64,000 nucleotides of DNA from JBCBSP01 sp964550935 (GCA_964550935.1 CAZKBB010000001.1:62001-126000), one strand, 5' to 3'; counted from the stretch's first letter, positions 1 to 9,123 are shown. Notes: generated by a model not told the origin, from the letters alone. Translations and numbers: made by a program.

Positions 1-1158
1 TACCTCACCGACCGCAAGCTGCCCGACAAGGCGATCGACGTGATCGACGAGGCTGGGGCCTCCATGCGGCTTTTGAGCCCGTCGAAGCGGAAAAAGACGA
101 TCGGCGTGAAGGAGGTCGAGGCGGTCATCTCGAAGATGGCGCGCATCCCGCCGAAATCGGTTTCCAAGACCGACGAGGCGGCGCTGAAGGATCTCGACAG
201 CGCCCTCAAGCGCGTCGTCTACGGTCAGGAAGGCGCGATCGACAAGCTGGCCAGCGCCATCAAGCTGGCCCGTGCGGGCCTTCGCGAGCCGAACAAGCCG
301 ATCGGCAGCTATCTGTTCTCCGGCCCGACGGGCGTCGGCAAGACCGAGGTCGCGCGTCAGCTCGCCAGCCAACTCGGCGTTGAGCTCCTGCGCTTTGATA
401 TGTCCGAGTACATGGAGCGCCACACCGTCAGCCGTCTGCTCGGCGCGCCTCCAGGCTATGTGGGCTACGATCAAGGCGGTCAGCTGACCGACGCGGTCGA
501 CCAGCACCCGCACTCGGTCCTTCTGCTGGATGAGATCGAGAAGGCGCACCCGGACATCTTCAACGTGCTCCTGCAGGTGATGGACAACGGGTCGCTGACC
601 GACTCAAACGGCAAGAAGGTCGATTTCCGCAACGTGGTCCTGATCATGACCACGAACGCGGGCGCGGCCGACGCGGCCAAGGAAGCGATCGGGTTCGGGC
701 GCGGCAAGCGAGAAGGCGAGGACGAGGCGGCCATCGAGCGCCTGTTCACGCCTGAATTCCGCAACCGCCTGGACGCGGTCATTCCGTTCGCGGGCCTCAG
801 CCCGGCCATCGTGGGCCGTGTGGTGGAGAAGTTCGTGCTGGAGCTTGAAGCCCAGCTCGCCGACCGCAACGTCACCTTCGAGCTGACCGAGGCGGCCACC
901 GACTGGCTCGCCGGCAAGGGTTATGACGACAAGTTCGGCGCGCGTCCGCTCAGCCGCGTCATCCAGGAGCACATCAAGAAGCCGCTCGCCGACGAGATCC
1001 TGTTCGGCCAGCTGAAGAAGGGCGGCGTGGTCAAGGTGGACGTCGACGCCGCCGACGCCGACCGGCTCGACTTCGAGATCATCCCGGCCGACCGGCTGAA
1101 GACGCCCAAGACCAAGGGCGGCCCGAAGAAGACCCCGGCGGAGGAGACGGTCCGCTAA
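1..1158 (+). CDS. clpA: ATP-dependent Clp protease ATP-binding subunit ClpA, C-terminal part (5' end outside window)
   Basis: This is the C-terminal 385 residues of an AAA+ unfoldase that feeds substrates to ClpP in the cytoplasm. The frame is open from base 1, so the first ATP-binding domain lies outside the window. The second AAA module is complete: Walker A GPTGVGKT near residues 108-115, Walker B LLLDEIEK near 175-182, a sensor-1 region (LIMTTNAG), and an Arg-rich sensor-2/C-terminal small domain (DKFGARPLSRVIQEHI). An IGFGR segment after the sensor-1 region fits the ClpP-binding loop of ClpA/ClpX. The tail is Lys/Pro rich (TPKTKGGPKKTPAEETVR). ClpA is preferred to ClpB because of the IGF loop. 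An intrinsic terminator follows 26 bases after the stop. Confidence 0.95.
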   Translation, partial: YLTDRKLPDKAIDVIDEAGASMRLLSPSKRKKTIGVKEVEAVISKMARIPPKSVSKTDEAALKDLDSALKRVVYGQEGAIDKLASAIKLARAGLREPNKPIGSYLFSGPTGVGKTEVARQLASQLGVELLRFDMSEYMERHTVSRLLGAPPGYVGYDQGGQLTDAVDQHPHSVLLLDEIEKAHPDIFNVLLQVMDNGSLTDSNGKKVDFRNVVLIMTTNAGAADAAKEAIGFGRGKREGEDEAAIERLFTPEFRNRLDAVIPFAGLSPAIVGRVVEKFVLELEAQLADRNVTFELTEAATDWLAGKGYDDKFGARPLSRVIQEHIKKPLADEILFGQLKKGGVVKVDVDAADADRLDFEIIPADRLKTPKTKGGPKKTPAEETVR

Positions 1159-1184
1159 GCGCGGATTTTCCGCTCGCCGAATTG

Positions 1185-1222
1185 AAAACGCCCCGGACGA
1201 TTGCTCGTCCGGGGCGTTTTTT
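1185..1222 (+). terminator. Rho-independent terminator after clpA
   Basis: A perfect 16-bp inverted repeat, 1185-1200 against 1205-1220, closes a TTGC loop and continues into a T run (TTTTTT through 1222). The stem core is CGCCCCGGACGA. It lies just after the clpA stop, and on the other strand it sits 21 bases past the stop of the converging M3 peptidase gene. The A run on the 5' side means it could stop both transcripts. Confidence 0.9.
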
Positions 1223-1242
1223 ACGCGTGACGCCAGGCGGAC

Positions 1243-3432
1243 CTAGCCGCCGGTGTCGAAGCCGCGATTGCGCAGCAGCGGCTCCACGCTCGGCTCGCGG
1301 CCGCGGAAGCCGACATAGGCGTCCATCGCCGGCTGAGTGTCGCCGGCGGAGAAGACCTCGTCCTTCAGCTTCTGAGCCAGGTCGGGATCGAAGATGTTCC
1401 CGGCCTCCTCGAAGGCGGCGAAACCGTCATTGTCGAGCACGCCGGCCCAGAGATAGCTGTAATACCCGGCCGAGTAGCCTTCGCCTGCGAAGGTGTGCAG
1501 GAAATGCGTCGAGCGGTGACGCATCGGGATGTCCTCAAGATTCTCCCGGCTCGACAGCACTTCCTGTTCGAACAGGTCGATCTCCAGCTCCGACGGCTGG
1601 GTGTTGAGGTGATAGGCCATGTCCACGAAGCCGGAGTTCAAGAACTCCACCGTGGCGAAGCCCTGGTTGAACTGCGTCGCGTCGAGGACGCGCTCGAGGA
1701 GCGCCTCGGGCATCGGCTCGCCGGTCTCATGGTGCAGGGCGAAGCGCTGAAGCACCTCCGGCTCCGACAGCCAGTGCTCGTAGATTTGCGCGGGGAACTC
1801 CACGAAGTCCCGGTCCACCGAGGTGCCCGCCAGAGAGGGATACTCGGTGTCGGACAGGAGCCCGTGCAGGCCGTGGCCGAACTCGTGGAACAGCGTCGTC
1901 GCATCGGTGAAGGAGAGCAGAGCCGGCTCGCCCTCGGCCGGCTTGTTGTAGTTGCAGTTGTTGATGATCAGCGGGATTTCGCCGGTCACGCCGTTTTGCG
2001 GGCGGAAGCTCGACATCCAGGCGCCGCCGCGCTTGCCCGGCCGGGCGAAGAAGTCGCCGTAGAACAACCCCGCGACCTCGCCGTCCGCATCGCGCATCTC
2101 CCAGACGCGCACGTCCGGGTGATAGGTCGGGATGTCGTCACGCTCCACGAAGCTGACGTCGAACAGCTCACCGGCGACGTAGAACATCGCCTCGATCATG
2201 TTGTCGAGCTGCAGATAGGCCTTCACCTCGCTCTCATCGAGGTCATAGCGCTCGGCGCGGACCTGCTCGGTGTAGTAGCGCCAATCCCAGGGCTGCAGCG
2301 CGTGATCGGCGCCGGAGGCGGCGATGCGCGCCTCAATGTCCTCGGCCTCTTCAAGGGCGCGCTGACGCGCCGGCCACCAGACTTCCTCCATCAGCGACAG
2401 GGCGGCGTCCGGCGTGCCCGCCATGGTGCCCGCAGTGCGGTAGTGGGCGAAGGTTTCAAAGCCGAGAAGGTTCACCAATTCGAGGCGGAGCGCGAGGATC
2501 TCGCGGATCGTCTGCTTGTTGTCGTTGGCGTTGTCATTGTCGCCGCGCTGGGTCCAGGCGCGCCAGGCCTGTTCGCGCAGGTCGCGGTCGGGCGAGGTCT
2601 GCAGGAAGGGCTCCACGCTGGAGCGCGCCAGCGTGACGACATGGCCGTCCATGCCGCGATCGGCGGCCGCGCCGGCGGCCGCCGAAACCACGTAGTTCGG
2701 CAGACCCTCCAGGTCCTCCTCGCTCAGCTCCAGGGTCCAGGCTTCACGGTCGGCCTGTTCGTTCTGGGCGAAGCGGGTGTAAAGCCCGGCCAGTTCGGAG
2801 CGGACCTCGGCGAAGCGCTCGCGATCCTCACCTTCAAGCTGCGCGCCGGCGCGGATGAAGTCGTCGCGCGTGGTCTCGACGAGACGCAGCTGCTGCGCGG
2901 AGAGATCCAGGCTGTCTCGCGCCTGGTAAAGCGTGTCGATGCGCGCGAACAGGTCCGGGTTCAGCGTGATCGAGGCGGTGTGCGCGGCCAGCCGCGGGCT
3001 CATCTCGCGCTGGATCGCGCGGATTTCGTCGTTCGAGGCCGAGCTTGAGAGGTTGAAGAAGACTCGCGAGACGCGGCCCAGCGCGTCGCCGGAGGTCTCA
3101 AGCGCCAGCATCGTGTTCTCGAAGGTCGGCGCGTCCGGGTTCGTGGCGATCGCCTCGATCTCGGCGGAGTGCTCGGCGAGGGCGGTTTCAAACGCCGGCA
3201 GGAAGTCGGCGTCCTCGAACCGGTCGAAAGGCGGGGCGTCGTAGGGCGTGTCCCACTCGGCCAGAAGCGGGTTGTCGGAGGTGCCGGCGGTCGCGGACGT
3301 GGCGCCTTCGCTCGTCGCTTCGCCGGCGTCGGTCTCGGCCGCAGGTGCGTCCGATTGCGCCTCGTCGGTCGGCGAGCAGGCCGCGATCAGAAGCGCAGCG
3401 GCGGCCGCGCCTAGAAACAGATGAGCTTTCAT
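1243..3432 (-). CDS. dcp: M3 family metallopeptidase (peptidyl-dipeptidase Dcp-like), predicted lipoprotein
   Basis: A 729-residue zinc peptidase of the thimet-oligopeptidase/Dcp family, which removes dipeptides or cleaves short peptides. The HExxH zinc motif is in FHEFGHGLHGLL near residue 515. The N terminus is a lipoprotein signal: a positive start, a hydrophobic stretch of alanines and leucines, then the lipobox LIAAC with the modified Cys near residue 19. This places it in the periplasm or on the outer membrane, whereas Escherichia coli Dcp has no such signal. An acidic, Ala/Thr-rich linker follows the Cys. A candidate promoter lies 45-73 bases upstream of the ATG. It converges on clpA across the shared terminator. 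Family confidence is high; substrate is unknown. Confidence 0.92.
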   Translation of the reverse strand: MKAHLFLGAAAAALLIAACSPTDEAQSDAPAAETDAGEATSEGATSATAGTSDNPLLAEWDTPYDAPPFDRFEDADFLPAFETALAEHSAEIEAIATNPDAPTFENTMLALETSGDALGRVSRVFFNLSSSASNDEIRAIQREMSPRLAAHTASITLNPDLFARIDTLYQARDSLDLSAQQLRLVETTRDDFIRAGAQLEGEDRERFAEVRSELAGLYTRFAQNEQADREAWTLELSEEDLEGLPNYVVSAAAGAAADRGMDGHVVTLARSSVEPFLQTSPDRDLREQAWRAWTQRGDNDNANDNKQTIREILALRLELVNLLGFETFAHYRTAGTMAGTPDAALSLMEEVWWPARQRALEEAEDIEARIAASGADHALQPWDWRYYTEQVRAERYDLDESEVKAYLQLDNMIEAMFYVAGELFDVSFVERDDIPTYHPDVRVWEMRDADGEVAGLFYGDFFARPGKRGGAWMSSFRPQNGVTGEIPLIINNCNYNKPAEGEPALLSFTDATTLFHEFGHGLHGLLSDTEYPSLAGTSVDRDFVEFPAQIYEHWLSEPEVLQRFALHHETGEPMPEALLERVLDATQFNQGFATVEFLNSGFVDMAYHLNTQPSELEIDLFEQEVLSSRENLEDIPMRHRSTHFLHTFAGEGYSAGYYSYLWAGVLDNDGFAAFEEAGNIFDPDLAQKLKDEVFSAGDTQPAMDAYVGFRGREPSVEPLLRNRGFDTGG

Positions 3433-3476
3433 GGTCTCTCCCCGAAAACAGTGACGGTGTTATCGTGTCACGTCGT

Positions 3477-3505
3477 GATTTAGCGCCTTCGCGCCGCCTG
3501 CTCAA
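3477..3505 (-). promoter_or_regulatory. Candidate sigma-70 type promoter for the M3 peptidase gene
   Basis: Read on the minus strand this is TTGAGC (3505-3500), a 17-base spacer, and TAAATC (3482-3477). The spacing is ideal and the -35 matches TTGACA at five of six positions. It lies about 45 bases upstream of the ATG at 3432. A small inverted repeat GTGAC...GTCAC lies between the -10 and the start codon. Found by eye only. Confidence 0.4.
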
Positions 3506-3530
3506 TTCGCACCGCGCAGCGCGAGCGTTA

Positions 3531-4355
3531 TCAAGCCTTTAGGAAGCCGATCGCGCGCGACACAACGCGTGCGTCGCGCAAAACGCCGCGATGACCGAGC
3601 CCGTCGAAGATTTCCGCCTCGGCGCCGGGCCAGGCGGCCGCGATCGTTTCGGCGGCGCGCGCCGGCGCGATCGTGTCTCCAGCCCCATGCAGAAAGAGCC
3701 CTTCAGCAGTGAAGTCCGGCGCATCGTTCGCCACGGCGAACCGCGACACCGCACGGTCGAGCCGGAACGCGACCGCCTCAAGAAGCAGGTCGATCGCGCG
3801 CGGGCTCATCCCCATGCCGGCGCCCTGGAAGCGCACGTTCTCGTCAAGGCTCGCCGGCGCGCCGAGGCCGATGACGGCCTGCGGCGACAGACCGTGCTCG
3901 GCCATGGCGATCACGCCTGAGGGCAGGCCCATGGAGTGCGCCACGAGCGCGTAGGGCTGGCCGAAGGCGCGCGCGGCGCGTCCCAGCCCGTCGGCGAAGC
4001 TGACCATGCTTGCGGTGCGCCCGTGCGACCCGCCATGGGCCGGGCCATCGATCAGCACGGCGCGAAAGCCGGCCTCGGCGATCGCCTGGCCGAGCGTTGA
4101 GAGGTCCGCGCTGTCGGCTTCCCAGCCATGCTGCAGGAAGATGCGCGGCGCATCGTCTGGGCCGGCGAGGTAGGCGCGTTGCTCGCCCGCGGCGCCCTCG
4201 AACGCGGTGATGTGTTGAGATTCGAGCCAGTCGCGGCCGCGATCGGTCTGCTTCTTCGCGCGCGGGGTGACGAACTGCTTGCCCGCCGCGCGCTTGAAGG
4301 TCGTGGGCGCGAACGCGGCCATGGCGTTGGCGACGAAGATGGCTGGGCTCGGCAT
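3531..4355 (-). CDS. Alpha/beta hydrolase
   Basis: A 274-residue cytoplasmic alpha/beta-hydrolase fold protein. The nucleophile elbow is LVAHSMGLPSG, preceded by a GHG-like stretch (DGPAHGGSHG); the acid is probably the Asp of HGAGDTIAP and the catalytic His that of GLGHRGVL near the C terminus. The frame stays open upstream to 4481, but that extension would overlap the neighbouring exchanger gene and is basic low-complexity translation, so the ATG at 4355 (MPSPAIFVANAMAAF) is chosen. It lies 43 bases downstream of the cation exchanger gene on the same strand and may be co-transcribed with it. The substrate cannot be told. Confidence 0.85.
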   Translation of the reverse strand: MPSPAIFVANAMAAFAPTTFKRAAGKQFVTPRAKKQTDRGRDWLESQHITAFEGAAGEQRAYLAGPDDAPRIFLQHGWEADSADLSTLGQAIAEAGFRAVLIDGPAHGGSHGRTASMVSFADGLGRAARAFGQPYALVAHSMGLPSGVIAMAEHGLSPQAVIGLGAPASLDENVRFQGAGMGMSPRAIDLLLEAVAFRLDRAVSRFAVANDAPDFTAEGLFLHGAGDTIAPARAAETIAAAWPGAEAEIFDGLGHRGVLRDARVVSRAIGFLKA

Positions 4356-4398
4356 TGCGTCAGGGTTGCGCGTTTCGCTGCGCTTGCGAAGAGGGCGC

Positions 4399-5451
4399 TT
4401 ACACCATGGTGGCCACTGCGTAGACCGTATAGACGCCGACGATGGCGGCGCTTTCGAACCCGATGCCGGCCGGGCCTTCACGCTCGCGCCGCAGAAGGCC
4501 GAGGATCAGCACGGACGTCATCAGCATCGTCACGGCCAGCCCGCCAAGGATCTTGTCGGTCATGGCGTGGTAGAGCGAACCGTCGCGATAGGCGATGTCG
4601 GCGACCGCCAGGAACAGCGTGTCGAACACATTGCCCCCGATGATGCCGCCCACTGCAAGGGTGAGCGCGCCCCGTCGGATCGCTGCAAGCGTGGTGACCA
4701 ATTCGGGCAGTGAGGTGATCACCGCGGTGATCAGCGCGCCGATGGCGGCCTCGTCGAGGGCGGTGCGATCGGCCAGCGCGATCGCCGATCGGCTGACCAG
4801 ATAACCCGCCGCGCCCGTGATCAGGCTGAGCCCGGCGAAGGTGAGCCAAAGGCCGGCGCCGGCGCCTTTCGCGGAGCCGGAACCGCCTTCGTCGACCTCG
4901 TCGTTCTGCGTCTCGGTGCTCATCATCGGTCGCCACATGGGCTCTGACCGGTTTTTGCCGATCAGATGCAGGCCGTAGACATAGCTGCCGAGCAGGATCG
5001 GGGTGGCGGGATGCACCCCCGCCACGGTGAACTCAGGGCCCGCATAGGCGAGCAGCGGGATGCACAGCAGAGCCATGAGAAGCACAGCCTGCGTGATCGC
5101 GGACAGCGAGGCGGCGGCGTGCTCCAGATTGACGCGGCGATAGGTGATGTCCGCGATCGCCAGGAACAGCGTCTGCACCGCGATGCCGCCGATCGCATTG
5201 GACGCTGCCAGTTCGCTATAACCGTTCCAGGCGGTTGCGACCGAGGTGATGATGCCGGGAAGCGAGGTCGCCGCGCCGAGAAACACCGCGCCCACGATCG
5301 CCTCGCCCCATCCGGTCTCGTCGGCGAGCCGGTCGGCCTTGCCCGCCAAAGCGGACCCGGCGAGCAGTATGACGAGCGCGCTTGCGCCCAACACCGCCGC
5401 GAGCCCCCAAAGGGCGACCTCATTCAGATCGAAAAGCATCATTGCGCTCAA
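4399..5451 (-). CDS. Sodium/calcium exchanger family (CaCA) membrane protein
   Basis: A 350-residue inner-membrane cation antiporter. Two inverted halves of about five membrane segments each carry the alpha repeats that form the ion-binding site: GAATSLPG...ASNAIGG in the first half and ITSLPELVTT...GGNVFDTLF in the second. A hydrophilic acidic loop (EDEGGSG-like, near residues 180-195) separates the halves. The family normally exchanges Ca2+ or another divalent cation for Na+ or H+. The first repeat has LPG where the canonical motif has LPE, so the first-half acidic ligand is altered. Ion specificity cannot be given. The hydrolase gene at 3531-4355 follows on the same strand. Confidence 0.88.
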   Translation of the reverse strand: MSAMMLFDLNEVALWGLAAVLGASALVILLAGSALAGKADRLADETGWGEAIVGAVFLGAATSLPGIITSVATAWNGYSELAASNAIGGIAVQTLFLAIADITYRRVNLEHAAASLSAITQAVLLMALLCIPLLAYAGPEFTVAGVHPATPILLGSYVYGLHLIGKNRSEPMWRPMMSTETQNDEVDEGGSGSAKGAGAGLWLTFAGLSLITGAAGYLVSRSAIALADRTALDEAAIGALITAVITSLPELVTTLAAIRRGALTLAVGGIIGGNVFDTLFLAVADIAYRDGSLYHAMTDKILGGLAVTMLMTSVLILGLLRREREGPAGIGFESAAIVGVYTVYAVATMV

Positions 5452-5550
5452 ACGCCCCAGCCTGCGAAGCGATCCGCCCGCGAGCCTACACGTTCCCGCC
5501 CGCCGCGCGCGCTGCTAGGCTCGACGCCTCGCCGCTGAAGGAGCCGAGCC

Positions 5551-5961
5551 ATGTTCATCCTCGCCGCCGCGCTGTCGCTGTCCGCCGCCGAGCCGGCGAT
5601 CGCGGGGCTCTGGTCCACGGGAGACGACGGCGGCCGGGTGCGCATCGAGACTTGCGGCGACGCGGTGTGCGGGCGCCTGGTGGCCGCCGACGCGCTGGCT
5701 GAGGATCCCGAGTTGAAGGACGTCAACCATCCCGACCCGCAGATGCGCGATCGGCCGCTTCGGGGCGTGGCGGTCATCGAAGACTTCACCCGCACCGAGG
5801 ACGGCAAGTGGGAGCCAGGCGTGCTTTACGACCCGGAGGAGGGCCGCGTGATCACGCGCGGCCATCTTGAGCTTCTGGGTGAAGACACGCTGCAGGTGCG
5901 CGGCTGCGTCGCGTTCATTTGCCAGACCCGGGAGTGGACGCGCGTCGACAAGGCGGGCTGA
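5551..5961 (+). CDS. DUF2147 family secreted protein
   Basis: A 136-residue protein with a short N-terminal hydrophobic segment (MFILAAALSLSAAEPAIA) that looks like a cleaved signal peptide. The body begins GLWSTGDDGGRVRIE and contains CGDAVCGRLV, LYDPEEGR and the C-terminal CVAFICQTREWTRV, the pattern of DUF2147, a small beta-rich periplasmic family of unknown function. Two pairs of Cys (CGDAVC and the later CVAFIC) could form disulfides. A good ribosome-binding site (AAGGAG) precedes the ATG. It diverges from the exchanger gene and converges on the HIT gene 3 bases after its stop. Confidence 0.85.
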   Translation: MFILAAALSLSAAEPAIAGLWSTGDDGGRVRIETCGDAVCGRLVAADALAEDPELKDVNHPDPQMRDRPLRGVAVIEDFTRTEDGKWEPGVLYDPEEGRVITRGHLELLGEDTLQVRGCVAFICQTREWTRVDKAG

Positions 5962-5964
5962 CCT

Positions 5965-6396
5965 TTAGAGGTTCGCGCGGATTTTCTCAGCAAGCGCTTC
6001 AAGCGCGTCGGTGTCGGCCTGGCCGGCCTTGCCGTGGCCTTTCAGGCTTTGGCCGTCGCGCTGCGGGATGACGTGGAAGTGGATGTGGAAGACGGTCTGG
6101 CCCGCCGGGGCGCCGTTGAACTGCACCACGGTGACGCCGTCGGGCTCCAGCGCCGCGCGGACCGCTTGGGCGACGCGCTTCACGCGCACGATCGCCGCCG
6201 CGGCTGCGTCCTCGCTAAGCTCCAGGAGATTGCGCGCCGGCTCCTTGGGCACGATCAGCGTGTGGCCCTCGGCCTGGGGAAAGACGTCCATGAAAGCCAG
6301 GACATGCTCGTCCTCGAACACCTTCACGCACTTCGCCTCGCCGCGCAGGATCTTGGCGAAGATGTTCTGGTCGTCATAGCGGCCGTCGAGGCTCAT
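5965..6396 (-). CDS. HIT (histidine triad) family protein
   Basis: A 143-residue nucleotide-binding hydrolase of the HINT/HIT branch. The triad is HIHFHVIPQ near residues 103-111 (H-x-H-x-H-x-x). The N-terminal part FAKILRGEAKCVKVFEDE is the usual HIT start, and GHTLIVPKEP is the conserved second strand. Family members hydrolyse nucleoside phosphoramidates or related compounds in the cytoplasm; the exact substrate is not readable from sequence. It follows the GNAT-like gene on the same strand after a 93-base gap. Confidence 0.92.
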   Translation of the reverse strand: MSLDGRYDDQNIFAKILRGEAKCVKVFEDEHVLAFMDVFPQAEGHTLIVPKEPARNLLELSEDAAAAAIVRVKRVAQAVRAALEPDGVTVVQFNGAPAGQTVFHIHFHVIPQRDGQSLKGHGKAGQADTDALEALAEKIRANL

Positions 6397-6489
6397 CGCG
6401 CGTCTCCTTGCAAGCGTTGAGCGCGAGCCTAGCCGGGCGCCGGCCGGTTTTGAACCAGGCGTGGTTCAGGCGCGCTCGGTCTTGGCGGC

Positions 6490-7635
6490 TTAAGGCTCGC
6501 GCTTATAAGGCGACTCCTCATCAAGCGACAGGATTTCAGCCTCAACGGCCGGGCGTTCGCGCGCCAGAAAGCGCCCCACGGCGTCGGAGAAGCCGGGATC
6601 GGGGATGAAATGCGCCGAGTGCACCACCTCGGGGCGGTAGCCGCGCGCCAGCTTGTGCGGGCCTTGCGCGCCGGCTTCGACCTTTCTCAGACCGCGCTCA
6701 ATCGCGAACTCGACCGCCTGATGGTAGCAGAGCTCGAAGTGGAGGAACTCCCGATCCTCCAAGCAGCCCCAATAGCGCCCGAACAGCGTTTCCGAGCCGA
6801 TGAAGTTCAGCGCGGAGGCGATGTAGGCGCCCTCGCGCCTTGCGGTGACCAGCAAGATTTGCTCGCGCATGCGCTCATGCATCAGATCGAAGAAGGCGCG
6901 TGTGAGATAAGGCGTGCCCCACTTGCGCGCGCCGGTGTCCTGATAGCAGGCGAAGAACAGGTCCCAGTGTTCGGGCTGGATCGCGTCGCCGGTCAGGCGT
7001 TCGATCTCGACGTCCTCGTTTGCTGATTTGCGCTCCTTCCTCAGGGCCTTGCGCTTGCGCGAGGCGAGCGCGCCAAGGAAGTCCTCATAGGTCTCATAGT
7101 CGTCGTTTCGCCAGATGAACTGGATATCGTAACGCCGCAGCAGTCCGGCCGCTGCGAGCTCATCGCGCTGACTCGCGTCAGGGAACAACACGTGCCAGCT
7201 CGACAGGCCCTCGCGCCGGCAGACGCTGAGCGCGCCTTCGATGAGGGCGCCGCGCACGTCCGGGTCGGGCGACAGGATGCGCCGGCCGGTGGCCGGCGTG
7301 AACGGCGCCGCGCTTAGAAGCTTGGGGTAATAGCGCCCGCCCGCGCGCTCGTAGGCGTTGGCCCAGCCGTGATCGAACACGTATTCGCCGTAGGAATGGC
7401 CCTTCAGATAGAGCGGCGCGGCGCCGAGGAGCGTCCCGTCCGCGCCTTCGCATAGGAGGTGAAAGCCTCCCCAACCGGTCTCCGGCGTGGCGGAGCCGGA
7501 GCGCTCTAACGCTTCCAGGAAATCCCAGCTCAAAAATGGATCGAACGGCTCGCCTGGCGGGTTCGCGACCCGGTCCCAGGACTGCCGATCGACTTCGGCC
7601 AGGCTCTGCACGATGCGCAAGGCGTGATCGCTCAT
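6490..7635 (-). CDS. GNAT-like acyltransferase of the COG3146/DUF482 family
   Basis: A 381-residue protein of the FemAB/GNAT-type family annotated as 'peptidoglycan biosynthesis/recognition' (COG3146), whose real substrate is unknown. Recognisable blocks are SWDFLEALERSG near the N terminus, the central KRKALRKERKSA basic helix, FYACYQDTG-like FFACYQDTGARKWG, and the C-terminal EAGAQGPHKLARGYRP. The open frame runs upstream to 7764 but overlaps the RidA gene; the ATG at 7635 (MSDHALRIVQSLAEVDRQSW) is preferred. It lies 49 bases after the RidA stop, in the same direction, so RidA-GNAT-HIT may be one transcript. Confidence 0.85.
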   Translation of the reverse strand: MSDHALRIVQSLAEVDRQSWDRVANPPGEPFDPFLSWDFLEALERSGSATPETGWGGFHLLCEGADGTLLGAAPLYLKGHSYGEYVFDHGWANAYERAGGRYYPKLLSAAPFTPATGRRILSPDPDVRGALIEGALSVCRREGLSSWHVLFPDASQRDELAAAGLLRRYDIQFIWRNDDYETYEDFLGALASRKRKALRKERKSANEDVEIERLTGDAIQPEHWDLFFACYQDTGARKWGTPYLTRAFFDLMHERMREQILLVTARREGAYIASALNFIGSETLFGRYWGCLEDREFLHFELCYHQAVEFAIERGLRKVEAGAQGPHKLARGYRPEVVHSAHFIPDPGFSDAVGRFLARERPAVEAEILSLDEESPYKREP

Positions 7636-7684
7636 GGGCGGGGCGGGGCTCGCTACAGCGTCGGGCCTGACGCGATATAGACGG

Positions 7685-8146
7685 TCAGCCCAGCTCGGCG
7701 ACCGCGTCGATCTCGACCGCCGCGCCGCGCGGCAGGACCGGGCAGGCGACGGCTGCGCGCGCATGGCGGCCGGCCTCGCCGAACACCTCGACCATCAGAT
7801 CCGACGCGCCGTTGATGACCTGGGGCAGATCGGTGAAGTCCGGCGCGGCGTTGACGAAGCCGCCGAGCTTCACGATGCGCTTGATGCGCGCAAGGTCGCC
7901 CCCCGCGGCGGCCTTGAGCTGGGCGATGATGTTCAGCGCGCAAAGCCTCGCCGCCGCCTGGCCGGCCTCAAGGTCGAGATCCTTCCCAAGCCGTCCCGTG
8001 GCGATCCCGTCAGGGCCCATGGAAATCTGCCCGGACACGAAGACCTGAGCGCCCGACACGACGAAGGGCACGTAGTTTGCGATCGGCGCGGCGGGGTCGG
8101 GCAGGGTCAGGCCGAGCTCGGCGAGGCGGGTTTCAGGACCGGACAT
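7685..8146 (-). CDS. RidA/YjgF family protein
   Basis: A 153-residue member of the RidA (YER057c/UK114) family, small trimeric cytoplasmic proteins that deaminate reactive enamine/imine intermediates. Visible family features are PIANYVPFVVSG and VFVSGQ at the start, the LCALNIIAQLKAA helix, KLGGFVNAAPDF, and the C-terminal CPVLPRGAAVEIDAVAEL, which carries the substrate-contacting Arg and acidic residue. At about 153 residues with an N-terminal extension it resembles the longer 'YjgF-like' subgroup. A TTG lies one codon upstream; the ATG at 8146 is chosen. It is divergent from the hydrolase gene at 8257. Confidence 0.92.
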   Translation of the reverse strand: MSGPETRLAELGLTLPDPAAPIANYVPFVVSGAQVFVSGQISMGPDGIATGRLGKDLDLEAGQAAARLCALNIIAQLKAAAGGDLARIKRIVKLGGFVNAAPDFTDLPQVINGASDLMVEVFGEAGRHARAAVACPVLPRGAAVEIDAVAELG

Positions 8147-8256
8147 CAATGGGCTCCTTCATGCGGCTCGCCGACCGTGATAGGCCGTCACGGCGCTTGC
8201 GCAAACCCGGCCCGCGGTCGGAGCCTGCGTCATGCGTGCAGTTGCAAGGGCTCTCG

Positions 8257-9123
8257 ATGAATCCGCCGACCGTCTACGAGCGCGAGATCCGCTTCGAAAC
8301 CTCAGACGGGGTGACGCTCGCAGGCCGTCTGTTCGCGCCCGATACGCCCACCGCGCTGATGACGATCAATGGAGCGACCGGATACCCGGCGCGCTTCTAC
8401 GCCTCGTTCGCGAAGGCGGCCGCTGAAAATGGCTGGGCGGCGCTGACCTGGGACTATCGCGGCCAGGCGGGCTCGCGGGCCTATCCGCCGCACGAGGATC
8501 GCGCCGCCATGCTCGACTGGGCGCGCTATGACATGCCGGGCGCCGCGCGCTGGCTGAAACAGAGTTTCCAAGGGCTGCCGCTTGATCTGGTTGGCCACTC
8601 GGTCGGGGGACATTTCGCCCCGCTGGTCCATGCCGAAGCGCCGTTGCGCAAGGTGGCGCTTCTGTCGGCTTCAAGCGGGTTCTGGGGCAAGCAGCGCGCG
8701 CCGCTGAAGCTCCTTGCCTGGTCGTTCTGGCGCGTCATCGGCCCGGCCTATCTCGGCTCCTACGGCTATGTGCCGCGCGGGTTGTTCTGGAAGGGCGAGG
8801 ATCTGCCCGCCGGCGTGTTCCGGGACTGGCGCGACTGGGGCGTGAAGCCGGACTATTTCCGCGACCGGCTCGCCGAGGAGGGCCTGCTCAACCAGTTCGA
8901 CCGCTTCGACCGGCCGGTCACCGCCTGGACGCCGGACGATGATCCGATCGCGACGCCCGAGGCGGTGCGCTGGCTGCTCCAGCAGATGCCGATCGCGCCC
9001 ACCGAGATGAACATCGTTCGAACCGACGATCTCGACCGTGGCCGGCTCGGCCATCACGGCCTGTTTCTCGGCAAGATGTCCGACGTGTTCTGGCCTCAAG
9101 TCTTCCGCTGGCTCAGCGCTTGA
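8257..9123 (+). CDS. Alpha/beta hydrolase (COG4757-like)
   Basis: A 288-residue cytoplasmic alpha/beta hydrolase. The nucleophile elbow is LVGHSVGGHF, the oxyanion region follows INGATGYPARFYASF, the catalytic acid is likely within TPDDDPIATPEAV, and the His is in GRLGHHGLFLG near the C terminus. TWDYRGQAGSR is typical of the COG4757 group of predicted hydrolases. The ATG at 8257 has a ribosome-binding site (AAGGG) 6-7 bases upstream; the longer open frame from 8077 overlaps the divergent RidA gene and is not used. Its last 11 bases overlap the end of the converging dinB. Substrate unknown. Confidence 0.85.
   Translation: MNPPTVYEREIRFETSDGVTLAGRLFAPDTPTALMTINGATGYPARFYASFAKAAAENGWAALTWDYRGQAGSRAYPPHEDRAAMLDWARYDMPGAARWLKQSFQGLPLDLVGHSVGGHFAPLVHAEAPLRKVALLSASSGFWGKQRAPLKLLAWSFWRVIGPAYLGSYGYVPRGLFWKGEDLPAGVFRDWRDWGVKPDYFRDRLAEEGLLNQFDRFDRPVTAWTPDDDPIATPEAVRWLLQQMPIAPTEMNIVRTDDLDRGRLGHHGLFLGKMSDVFWPQVFRWLSA

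Noticed and set aside
1495..3048. A 517-residue plus-strand open frame opposite the M3 peptidase gene
   Set aside because: It is rich in Arg, Gly, His and Val with no motif, and lies wholly antisense to a clear peptidase gene. High GC content keeps such frames open by chance.
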